Positions 1 to 9,087 of a DNA stretch of 64,000 nucleotides are shown here, piece after piece. Each line of letters begins with the position of its first letter. Within the stretch, counting starts at the first letter, position 1. The DNA is from Argyresthia goedartella (lineage: Eukaryota > Arthropoda > Insecta > Lepidoptera > Argyresthiidae): contig OX463813.1 of the NCBI GenBank assembly GCA_949825045.1, positions 496,001-560,000 of the forward strand, in the 5' to 3' direction. Both the position numbers and the translations under genes were made by a program. The notes below the pieces were generated by a model, which was not told the origin of the DNA, ran no database searches, and was given only the letters and a program-made list of their open reading frames with translations.

Positions 1-570
1 GAGCCTAGGGTGCACCCAGGCCTTGCAGAGAGACAGGTGTTTGACGGGAACGAAGCACAGACCAGGTCAGATAGAATCTATTTACTTTAGCTCGGTGAAT
101 CGCCGACGTTCTTGCTTCTTGGCATCCGATCGCTACGCTACCTCGTAGCTATGGGCCCCTGCGAGGTCATTGGGTGCCGAGAGGCCTGAACAATCTTCGT
201 CCATTAGGTACTTTAACTGATCAAACTGTTTTTAATAAGAAACTTACGAAATTGCACTGCTTAATGAATAAAATGAAGTTATAACCTCAAAGTTGTCAAT
301 CAGTCAGAGTGAGTTCAAAAAGTGTTTTGTCCATCGAAAACTGACGCTCTGATTGGAGGAACGGACAAATCACTTTCTGAACGAAACTTAAGCTTCGACA
401 AAACATTTTTTGCTTGTAAGTTTCTTTTTTTTAGCCAAGATTTGTATAGGACAGAACACGTTTTGTAAAGAAACAAAATCACAGAAATGTAGCTATTTAT
501 TAAATGGAGGGAATGGCAATCACATTTTTTTTTACTTTTTGTGACAAAACACGTTTTGTTTTTTACCTCC
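1..570. other. Unassigned sequence at left edge
   Basis: I see no coding region here. The pentadecamer-like string AACACGTTTTGT recurs (about 457 and 549), and part of this segment probably belongs to whatever truncated the 3' end of the neighbouring Pao element, whose integrase stops resembling its family near 590. No LTR matching the Pao A 5' LTR at 20048-20211 is visible. Confidence 0.4.
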
Positions 571-1392
571 TCATGTGAATAAACTAAGTCCTACCATTCT
601 TTTGAAATGATACTTAATGCTTTTCACTGAACTTTCCCAGATCCCACCAAAGGTCGGGGAATAGCTGGGTATGTATTGAAAATTGATACCTTTGGAAGTA
701 GCAAAATTATTCATTAAGGCTACATGTTCATTCGACTTGTTAAGCAAGTACAAATCTTTTAATATATTGTCAGCCCCTTTAAACGTTTTAGCATTATCGC
801 AATATATTGTATTGGGCATTCCGCGCCGTGCCATAAATCGTTTTAATGCTGCAAGGAAGCATTGAGACGTCATGTCAGACACAAGTTCTAAGTGAACCGC
901 TTTGGTGACAAAGCACACAAATACAGCAACATAGCCTTTGGTGATGACAGTTCGTCGCAATGACGATTGCTTTATTTGAAAGGCTCCACAGTAATCTATG
1001 CCGACTATACTAAATATTTTGGCTTCGTTTACTCTATCAGAAGGTAATGAGCCCATTAACTGAGAAGCGCACTTGGCTCTAAATCTGTAACATTTAATGC
1101 ATTTGTTTATTATTCTTTTAACTTCTCTGTTGCAATTAACGATCCAATATTTTTGGGACAAGTTACACATCATTAATTTTAACCCAGCATGCATTGAGTT
1201 TAAGTGCTTGACTTGTATAACTATATCTGTTACATGACATTTTTTTGGTAAAATTATCGGATATTTTTGAGAATACGGTATTGACGAGTTTTGTAAACGA
1301 CCACTTACTCTCATTACACTATTGCCATCTAAGAATGGTGCTAAGCTTTTTAAGCTCGATTTAATAGGTAAATTGTTTTTTACATTTTTCAT
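571..1392 (-). pseudogene. BEL/Pao integrase fragment (Pao A)
   Basis: This 273-codon stretch is the integrase of a BEL/Pao LTR retrotransposon, which would insert the cDNA into the genome. The zinc-binding H2C2 part is visible (histidine pair near residues 63-69, then CIKCYRFRA), followed by the catalytic core with Asp in VGIDYCGAF, Asp in IYCDNAKTFKG and Glu in FGGIWESSVKS, so the DDE triad is retained. The C-terminal DUF5641-like domain is missing: the frame runs into unrelated sequence just after the core. It is the 3'-most surviving part of Pao A on the minus strand and lies downstream of the RNase H fragment, in a different frame. Dead by truncation and frameshifts. Confidence 0.85.
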
Positions 1393-1432
1393 TTCCTCAT
1401 GGAAATATATATTCTGAATAACAGATATTATT

Positions 1433-2011
1433 TTAAATCGGGCATTTTCTAATTCTTTTGAAGACCCGTGAGTTTGTTGTTTCTGTTTTTACAGTTATAT
1501 TTAAATCGCAATATCCAAGCAAATATTCTTTGCATTTTGAACCATGATGAATATTGGTTAAATATTGATGGTTCATTGACACCCAAGTGTGCTGCCTGCT
1601 CACGCGCGGCTGGCGATATTTTGGCGGCGGCGGCCTCACATAGCGTATGGAAACCGAAAAAGGCAGCGGCTTATAGTTAGGCAAGGAAATCTGAGGAGGC
1701 CCGCACCACCATAAGTTATTTTTTAGCAGATCAGCAGGATCACAGCCCCGAAATAAGCAGTCAGTAGAGTTGGATGCTTCATCTATGTGGAACCAGTCAC
1801 TATCTGATGTAATAGAGTTGATAACATTCACTCTGTTTTTGACATAAACAGGGATGGTATTTCTTTTCGACTTTAACCAACATAAGACTACTTGTGAGTC
1901 TGAAAACAAGTATTTTCCATGAAATTTTATTTTAGAGTACACAGTCATTACTTTATTGTATAACCTTGCTAATAATAATGCCGCATTAAGTTCGAGCTTC
2001 GGGGCAGTCAA
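1433..2011 (-). pseudogene. BEL/Pao RNase H fragment (Pao A)
   Basis: The start of the frame (TAPKLELNAALLLARLYNKV, then LFSDSQVVLCWLK) is the Pao-type RNase H domain that degrades the RNA strand during reverse transcription. Residues about 120-165 (plus 1550-1660) are Pro/Arg-rich and unlike the family, and the DNA there is GC-rich (GGCGGCGGCGGCC), which suggests a small foreign insert. The frame differs from both the RT part upstream and the integrase downstream, so at least two frameshifts have accumulated. Confidence 0.75.
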
Positions 2012-3575
2012 GGTGTTTTTTACAGGTGAAATTCTTTCTTTCTGAATTTCTTGACTTTGAACACAATAATGTATCTGTTACATTTTCAGTATGAATAACT
2101 CTTATATAAATGCAACATCTATATGCAATATTGGATGCATCACAGTACCCAAATATTTCTATGCATTGTGCATTACATGTGTTTAAATTTCTGTTGACTG
2201 ATATGTCAGGCATTGATATCAAGTTCATATAAAAAACTTGCCATGCTTTAAGCAATTGTGCCGGTATGGGGGAATCCCATTTAAGATTTTCCTTCCATAC
2301 TTTTTGTAAAAATTCCTTAGCCCTAACTATAACGGGTCCTGCCAGCCCTAGAGGATCGAAGAAGGACCCTATCACACTCAGGATGGTCCTCTTATTCCAC
2401 GACTCTATATGCCTCGTAGGACAGCTTACTTTTAAAATATCATTCCTAACATCGTATGACAATCCTAAAGCTTTCATTGCTAAGTTTTCTTGGTAAAGTG
2501 CGTGTTCTTCAAAGTGCTGCTTATCAGCTGGTATGCCCGCTAGGAGTCTGTGATCATTTGCAGCCCATTTGTGCAAGTGAAAGTTGGCTTTTTCAAGTAA
2601 CAATATAAATTGATCTCTTACCTCAATTGCTTTTTCGATTGTTTGGGCTCCAAAAAGAGCTTCGTCTACATACATGGCTGTGCGGATTACATCTGCTGCT
2701 AACGGCATGTCAGCTTCATTACGCTCTGCAAGCTCCTCGAGGCATCTGGTGGCTTGGTAACTGGAACTTTTGAGCCCATATGCCAAGGTCTGTAATTGGA
2801 GAATAATTTTGCGGTTACAGTCATCTCTCCATAATATATTTTGCAGATGCCTATGAGATGGATCAATCTTTATAGCTCTGTACATATGCCTTATATCTGT
2901 TATGAGTACATATTTGTGTGACCTGAATAAAATTAATATGTCAAACAGGTCTTTTTGCACCTTGGGTCCGTTTAAGAGAACTTCATTTAAGCTGTTATGA
3001 TGAGAACTTGCTTTAGTATTGCCATTGAAAAAAATTCTAACTTTATTTGTTTTTCTATCAGTTTTATGACCGGTAAATGCTGCATGAAATACATATTTTC
3101 AGTATTGGCATCCTGTATGACCTTTGCATGGCCTAGCTCAATATATTGATCTAAGAAGTCTTTATATTGTTTATTTAGTTGCTCATCCTTAGCTAATCTT
3201 TTTTCTATAGAGCATAATACTTTTGATGCAATGGGGAATGTGTTGCCTAAGTTAAGCTGATCTATTGGTAACTGAAGCGGAAGGGACACCTGAAACTCGC
3301 TGCTGAGCTGTACCGATTTTTTAAATTCGGCTTCACAGGTGGCCTGCTTTATTGTAACGTCCGATTTCGTTTCAGGGACTAATTCATTTTCCCAAAACTT
3401 TTGTAGGAGGCGATCAACATTATCCTCAGCGTTACTTGAAGCAGCATGCATTGCTACAAGATTGCTTTTGAAAGATGAGCTTTTTGTTTTTATTTCACCT
3501 GACAATATTGAGCCAAACTCTGTGTCCATTAAATAGAGATCACTATTTTGGAGTTTGACTCTGTTAGGTAACAGT
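1986..3575 (-). pseudogene. BEL/Pao reverse transcriptase (Pao A)
   Basis: Two frames, 2987-3529 continuing open to about 3575 and 1986-2960, together cover the Pao reverse transcriptase. The N-terminal part has the post-protease linker (DTEFGSILSG, then FWENELVPETK). The second part has NGPKVQKDLFDILILFRSHK, AYGLKSSSYQATRCLEELAE and the palm region MYVDEALFGAQT, where the usual VDD is VDE, so one catalytic Asp appears lost. The switch between frames near 2990 is a frameshift. Upstream, the frame is broken by two insertions (3576-3930 and 3973-4872) and resumes in the protease fragment. Confidence 0.85.
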
Positions 3576-3930
3576 ATTTAAAAAAAACGGCCAAGTGCGA
3601 GTCGGACTCGCGCAGGAAGGGTTCCGTACCATTATCTATACACTAACACATACATTTTAAGCCTCTACCTGCTACCATTATCCATATCGATCAAAAATTA
3701 GCAAAAAAAAACACGTTTGTTGTATGGGAGCCCCCTTAGATATTTATTTTATTCTGTATTTTAGTATTTGTTGTTGTAGCGGCAACAGAAATACATCATC
3801 TGTAAAAATTTCAACTGTCTAACTATCACCATTCATGAGATACAGCCTGGTGACAGACCGACGGACGGTCAGCGAAGTCTCAGTAATAGGGTCCCGTTTG
3901 GCACCCTTCGGGTACGGAACCCTAAAAACA
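3576..3930. repeat. Dispersed lepidopteran-type repeat with inverted ends
   Basis: The block begins AAAAAAACGGCCAAGTGCGA and soon reads GGGTTCCGTACC; it closes with GGTACGGAACCCTAAAAA, so the ends carry an inverted 12-bp match. It has no ORF. It interrupts the Pao A frame between the protease end (3931-3972) and the RT start (3575). Something resembling its outer edge recurs at 35209-35232 (GTTAAGTGCGGCTCGGACTC). I recognise this type of repeat from lepidopteran genomes but cannot name its class; a non-autonomous DNA element is one option. Confidence 0.6.
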
Positions 3931-3972
3931 CATCAGCAGATAGCAAAAAGGAGATGTCACCCGGAGTATAAA
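3931..3972 (-). pseudogene. Tiny Pao A protease-end fragment between two insertions
   Basis: Only about 42 bp, but it reads on the minus strand as TPGDISFLLSADVF, the conserved end of the BEL/Pao aspartic-protease domain (compare the family's LLGADVF). It is stranded between the dispersed repeat on its left and the LINE on its right, which proves that both are insertions into one ancestral Pao ORF. Confidence 0.8.
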
Positions 3973-4872
3973 CCAGCTGTCTTGGTCTCCACATGTCAGC
4001 GAGGTCAGCAGACGGGTCTTTGCGTCTTTTCACTCCCTCAGGCGTCTGCAGTACTTCTTGCCGCGGCAGACCAAAATCACCCTTGCTCAGTCCCTTCTCC
4101 TGCCGCTAATCGACTACGCCGATGTCTGTTGGGCGAGCGCGAACGAAGATCTTCTGAACAAACTCGAACGACTTCAGAATCTCGGGTTTCAGTTTATCTT
4201 CGGGCTGCGCAAATTCGACCATGTCTCTCAATTTCGCAAAGAGTTGGGGTGGCTTCCGATTTGTCGTCGCCGTGACTCCCATATTCTTTTTTGTCTTTTC
4301 AATATATTGAAAAATCCGCGCTACCCCAGCTACCTTCGAGACCGCTTTGAGTATCTCTTTTCAGGAGATCGGCAACGGAGATCTCACACGGTCTCACTCT
4401 TAGCCACTCCAAGGCTTTCTTTACCACTTCCGCATATGAGCACTTCTTCAGGTTGCAGGCGGTCCGACTGTGGAACGCACTTCCTTGTGCGATAAGAGAC
4501 AGCCCGACTCTTTTCGCTTTCAAAAACCGGGTAAAAGAGCACTTCCTCTCTCTTTTGTGATAGTTGTAGTATGTATATTATTATTATATGTAAACTTTAT
4601 GTTCAGGTTTATGTATGTATTGATACGTATTTAGTAGTTTGTTAGATACGAGTATGTATTTTATTTACCGTATTTTATAGATATGTAATTTACTTATATG
4701 TATTTTATTATTGTTTAGATATTGTGCACTGCCTACCCCTTATTGATAAAATTTCCTGTCATGCCTTGGTTTGCTGGAAGAAATCTCTTTTTAGAGATAA
4801 GCTCGCCTTTGTACATATGTTTTCTCTTAATGTATCTTTTTTAAATAACCAATGAAGAATTATGAATTATGA
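3973..4872 (+). mobile_element. 5'-truncated LINE (LINE-1fam) with 5-bp target duplication
   Basis: A 900-bp 3' fragment of a non-LTR retrotransposon. It encodes the last part of the reverse-transcriptase ORF (LAQSLLLPLIDYADVCW, KLERLQNLG, NPRYPSYLRDRFEYL) with frameshifts. It ends in the family 3' region, TTTGCTGGAAGAAATCTCTT, the hairpin AAATCTCTTTTTAGAGAT, and the tail GAATTATGAATTATGA. ATAAA flanks it at 3968-3972 and 4873-4877. Removing the insert plus one ATAAA restores the Pao protease frame. Its first 70 bases match 43760-43827 closely, so both belong to one family. Confidence 0.9.
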
Positions 4873-4877
4873 ATAAA

Positions 4878-5237
4878 ATTCATAGTCTGCGAGTACCACA
4901 GAGTCCGGAATGATCACATTCTGCAAATTAATTGTCTGCTGAGGCAACTGTGTTGTGATTTGGTTCACAATGGAACATGTCACTTGACACTCATAGTCAT
5001 TGTTGAGTGACATAAATTTGACAACAGCTGATTTTGAAGTTGTGTTTGTTTGATTACCTAAAGCAGTTATGTTTAGATCATTATTGAAAAGCTTCAACTG
5101 TAATGAATTGGCCAGATCAGATGTTAAAAAGTTTACTTGACTACCAGAGTCGACCAGCCCTCGAGCAATTATGTGTGACTTTCCGTCTTGGCTGAGGCTC
5201 TTTGCCTTTATTGCTGGCAGTAAAACTGTATTATTAA
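4878..5237 (-). pseudogene. BEL/Pao aspartic protease fragment (Pao A)
   Basis: Reads VLLPAIKAK, then GLVDSGSQVNFLT and ends IPDSVVLADYEF. The DSGSQ motif is the active-site Asp of the DUF1758 retropepsin-like domain that matures BEL/Pao polyproteins. The fragment is cut on the right by the piggyBac-like element pB1 at 5238 and on the left by the LINE at 4872. Across pB1 it joins, in frame, to the gag zinc-knuckle region ending at 17628. Confidence 0.88.
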
Positions 5238-5664
5238 CACGTTCGCTGCGAAGCAAAATTTTGGTCTTTTTACGTACGGTGCGATAAAGGGTCTATACAC
5301 CTGATCTCCGATTTGCACGCCGGTGCGATATAAGGTCGAAAGATCCGCTATGACATGGTTGAATTAAAATGCTTATATTTCTGCGAAAAACGCGATTTTT
5401 GTTAAGATTTTGTGTTCATGCTTTTGTCGATAAGTTCGGTCATACTGTATTGGCTTCGCCCGGGGTTCGGATGACTAAGAAAAGAGAAAAACAAGAAAAT
5501 ATATAAATGGCACTTCGACCTGCCACCGCACTGATTTAGTAGTACATGTCCAGAATTTCTAGTGATGGGAAACAAACAAAGGATGAAGTTTTGTTTACAT
5601 TTATTTAAAGAAATAATAAAGACGTATTATACAGAGTTACTTAAAAATGTTTTACAAGCCGAAA

Positions 5665-5861
5665 GGGAGTTGTTAGGGACAACATTCTGAACATTTTTTA
5701 CTATGGAACCGACATGATCAAAGCAACTGTATTTTTCACTTTCCCATACATTTCAGCTTAGCGCTAGGTCTAAAATTTTCTGAGATGAGAAAAATAAAGT
5801 AGCACTGATCAAGTAGGTACCGTAGTAAAACTTGTTCAGAATGATGTCCCTAACAACCCCT
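5665..5861. repeat. MITE-like element with ~38-bp inverted ends
   Basis: Left end GGGAGTTGTTAGGGACAACA and right end TGATGTCCCTAACAACCCC are inverted copies, and the match continues inward (ATTCTGAAC...TTTTTACTA) with a few mismatches, giving arms of about 38 bp around a roughly 120-bp non-coding core. It sits in the 3' non-coding part of pB1, just beyond the last transposase exon. I could not identify a clear target duplication. Confidence 0.65.
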
Positions 5862-5883
5862 TATCTGTCACACACTCTAGTTA

Positions 5884-6090
5884 TTACATATGTGATTCAT
5901 AAAAACACTCGAGACAATATGATTTCTGACATTCACGACAGAAGGATTTAATTTTTTTAACTTTTTTATTAGCTTCTCGGCTGTTTAGCGTCGATCGTAG
6001 TTTTTTGTAGCAACCCACACAAGCTCTCTTTTTTTCGCCTTTCTTTTCATACGTGTGTTTTTTTTTTCAGTGGGACAACCTGTGAATCAT
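5884..6090 (-). pseudogene. pB1 transposase last exon, Cys-rich domain (frameshifted)
   Basis: On the minus strand this encodes ACVGCYKK, FCRECQKSYCLECF and ends ESHM before a stop at 5884-5886. This is the cysteine-rich zinc-binding tail typical of piggyBac transposases, which helps bind the transposon ends. It is preceded by a good acceptor (TTTTATTTTGCAG, AG at 6091-6092), and exon 1 ends at AAAG|GTATTT (6521|6520), predicting a 430-bp intron. With that splice, a run of ten A residues (6058-6067) puts the Cys-rich part one base out of frame, so the transposase would end early. Nine A residues would keep it open. Confidence 0.7.
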
Positions 6091-6520
6091 CTGCAAAATA
6101 AAAAAGCCGAATTTAATACATAAAAATAAAAATCCGTTATATCTGTTGGGTCGTGATCGTGATTCATATCTGTGTGTAGGAATATGGAATTACTAATTAT
6201 ATTATATTTAAAAAGAGGTGATACCATTTAGTTTTTGGCGATGGGAGTGGCCGTTGAATATAGAGTTTTCAAATAGTGAAATATGTTGTGGTTGCAGATT
6301 TTCTGATCGTTAATAAACAATTTCTGAATACCTATTTCAAAAATAAGGCGTGTTTGTTCAAATGCAAAAGATAATCATATTCATTCATAAGGAAAGTACC
6401 TAGTTGCAAAGATATCTATGAATTAATATGATTATCTATATATACATAAACATTGAGAAGGTGTTCACTATGTGGTTCATCAAAATCATTACAAGTAAGA
6501 AAGTAAAAAATAAAAAATAC

Positions 6521-6892
6521 CTTTAGTTTTTGACAGAGATTTCTGAGTAAAGCCTTCAATAACTGCTTCTGTAAAATCTTTTTTCGGCATTTGAACAGGC
6601 CTGTCCATGTTGTAAACTACCCAGCTGTTTATCAAAGCAGCACCAAATAGCATCTCCAAAATCACCTTTCTGTACCATTTTATTCCTCTCCTTAGGGTAG
6701 TATAGTATGATGACATCTGATCGCTATAATCGCTACCCTTCTTGTTGTCATTGTAGGTCAAAATACATTGAGGTTTTTGGATTTCTTCTTCAGTTGCTCT
6801 GTTTCTCCTGCCAGTATTTATCATCCTCAAATCATGATTTCGGCATGTAGAAATCATGTTTACGGATCTCTTGTCCATCCATTTTATTACTC
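6521..6892 (-). pseudogene. pB1 transposase exon 1, 3' part (third catalytic Asp)
   Basis: This is the continuation of the transposase beyond the gypsy-type insertion. It reads WMDKRSVNMIST, carrying the third catalytic Asp of the DDD triad, then YNDNKKGSDYSDQMSSYY and RGIKWYRKVILEMLFGAALIN, the conserved C-terminal part of the DDE_Tnp_1_7 domain. After removing the insertion and one GTAC target copy, the frame joins 15370-17208 without a stop. A donor site AAAG|GTATTT ends the exon. Confidence 0.88.
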
Positions 6893-6896
6893 GTAC

Positions 6897-7157
6897 TGTT
6901 ATGGGGTTTTAATAAAACCCCTTTTTAAAAATATATATTTTTTATTTACTCTAACTTATAGAGTAGAAGACACTTTATTTAGTAAATATAGTAAAAGTAA
7001 TTAAAATGTAGAGAAAATGCAGAGAAAAATGAGTTGTCTGCCCTCGAGAGAGACCGAACTAGACTGGTGTATTTCCCTGCTAATCAAATGTTGTTACTCA
7101 AAGGGGGCTGATGCAGCATTTTATCAGCCCTTTCCTATACATACTCAGGGTATAACA
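6897..7157 (-). repeat. 3' LTR of the errantivirus-like element
   Basis: A 261-bp direct repeat of 15105-15365, beginning TGTTAT and ending ATAACA on the plus strand. On the element's own strand it holds AATAAA polyadenylation-type signals (plus 6961-6985 region) and ends with an A/T-looped hairpin GGGGTTTTATTAAAACCCC. By eye it differs from the other LTR at four sites (T/A near 6926, two near 6971, G/A near 7052). Confidence 0.95.
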
Positions 7158-7165
7158 ACCCCCCG
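7158..7165 (-). other. Polypurine tract next to 3' LTR
   Basis: Directly inside the 3' LTR the minus strand reads CGGGGGGT. This short G-run is the expected plus-strand DNA primer (polypurine tract) of an LTR retroelement. It is shorter than many tracts, and position is the main evidence. Confidence 0.6.
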
Positions 7166-7209
7166 AACAAGAGGAAACTTACACGTTTTAAATAGATGTG
7201 AAGTTTTCG

Positions 7210-9022
7210 CTATTGAATTCTCAATCTAGGATGGGGATTGGGCATTTCTATTTCTTCGGTATTTTCAGTTTCGTTAATTTTGATTTTCCTCGAAAATCGA
7301 GGCAGACAACTTTCAGATCTCTTAACAAACAACACTAGTAAACACAGACACAAAATAAAAGTTACGACACTAAATACAGAAAAGGTTATATGTGTAGTGT
7401 CAGAGTAAAGAGGTTCGGTTTTTACATTGTTTAGGTTACTGTTAATATTATCTGATAATTCTTTCAATTCTTGTATGCTACTTAATTTTACTTTCGACAC
7501 TTTAATGCTAGGAATTACTGATTTAAAATCATTAGACGTCTTTCCGTTACAACATTTGTCTTCTATGATGTTAAAATCAGAATGTATATTGACAATGTTT
7601 ATTTTAGGGTTTTGTTTACTTAGAAGCTTCTTGCTTCTGCAATATATTATACAATTAGGATGTATGTTGAGAATTCCTGTACCGGAAATGACAAGTTGAT
7701 CAATGTTAGAATTACATTCAATAGAAATTTTCACAGGTCGTGTTTGTGTAAATAGCCACTTATTATTGTTTAGGGGCTGCCAGATGTCCAAGTTACCAAT
7801 GATATTTTTGTGATTACATTGTATTGGTAATGACGTAATTACCCTCGTCATCAACTCCACCTCACATGACGGGTTTTCAGATATGGTTGATACATCCGAA
7901 ATTTCACAAAGGAATATATGGTTTACAATCGGTTTGCAGTCATTGAGACTGTTTAAGTTACAATATGATGTTTTGTCTTTACTTAAGGCTATAAATAGTT
8001 TTGAAGGTATTATAAGAGAGTATGAACTATTTCGATTATTTCCATCGCCTGGAGTGGGGATTGGCACAGACTTATATAAATTGTATTCCATAAAATGTAC
8101 TAATGGTATTTTTAAAATAAAGACTAACTTATCATCTACAAAATATGAGATTAATTCTGACAGGTTTATAATTACATGTATGTTATCTAAATCTAGACTA
8201 ATAGGAAAGTACTTATACTTAGGTAAATATCTAATGTTACTCTTAATATCTTCGAAGAGCTGTTTAGGCGTAACAATTGAAGGGTGCAAAGTATTGCTTT
8301 TTACAAATAATACAGAGTTAATAATATCTTCAATTTTAAATGATAACGTTAATAAATTGGCATACAGTACATTCAATATTTCTGAAAGGTTGTTTCTGAA
8401 GCTAAGGTCATTCATAGCTTGGGTTATATTCGTAATTGAAAAGGTAAGTTTATCGATGACGTCATTCAAACGCGCTTCATTTATATTGATTTCATTCAAG
8501 CTTTGATTAAAATTAGATATTGCAGATTTCGAAATGACTATACTTTCTTTTACCGAGCTGACTAAATGTTTATCGTTTTCGAAAAGGGTGCGAATAGCGT
8601 CATTGTATTTACTTGCATCATCTTCATTCAGAGTGCCAAATATTTGTTTAAAAACAGTTCCAACACCAGAAAACCATGCAGATCTTTTGTTATGAGTGGA
8701 AACTAAATGAGAGAGCGAGTCAACATCTCTAGTTATATCTTTAAAGAGTGCATCCAGAGGCTGAATCATGTTATGACATTCTGTGTTATCAATCGCTTCG
8801 CTCTGCTGGCAGTGAAATCTAACTGTTCCAAATACATTCTTTATGTTGTCGACGTGATAATGTATAAATGATATGTCTATAGGAATAACGATGTGCATAT
8901 AATCACTAACTATTTTTAAAGTGCCGACCGGATCGAAGAATATGCTGGGACTTCGGGTAATTTGTTCGACGAGATTCGTATCGTCAGACGCAGAGGTAAG
9001 TTTGATAAGGGATACAGCAATT
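7210..9022 (-). CDS. env: Envelope-like protein (baculovirus F-type)
   Basis: An open frame of about 600 codons encoding a predicted membrane fusion glycoprotein. Visible features: a basic pair HNKR near residue 123 that could be a furin-type cleavage site, followed by a Gly-rich hydrophobic stretch (WFSGVGTVFKQIFGTL) like the fusion peptide of baculovirus F proteins and errantiviral Env; and a hydrophobic anchor near the C-terminus (FSVVTFILCLCLLVLFVKR) with a short cytoplasmic tail. The open frame has no ATG at its 5' end; the upstream stop is at 9058-9060. A strong splice acceptor, TTATTTACATTTACAG (AG at 9023-9024), lies inside its beginning, so I infer expression from a spliced mRNA, as in errantiviruses. 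The signal peptide would follow the junction. No internal stop. Confidence 0.85.
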
Positions 9023-9087
9023 CTGTAAATGTAAATAATATCTCGTTTCAACTTAATTTAATATTTAAAGGCTAAAATACAACTAAC

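Noticed and set aside
7883..8506. Plus-strand 207-codon ORF inside env
   Set aside because: A shadow of the minus-strand env frame; no domain and no supporting signals.
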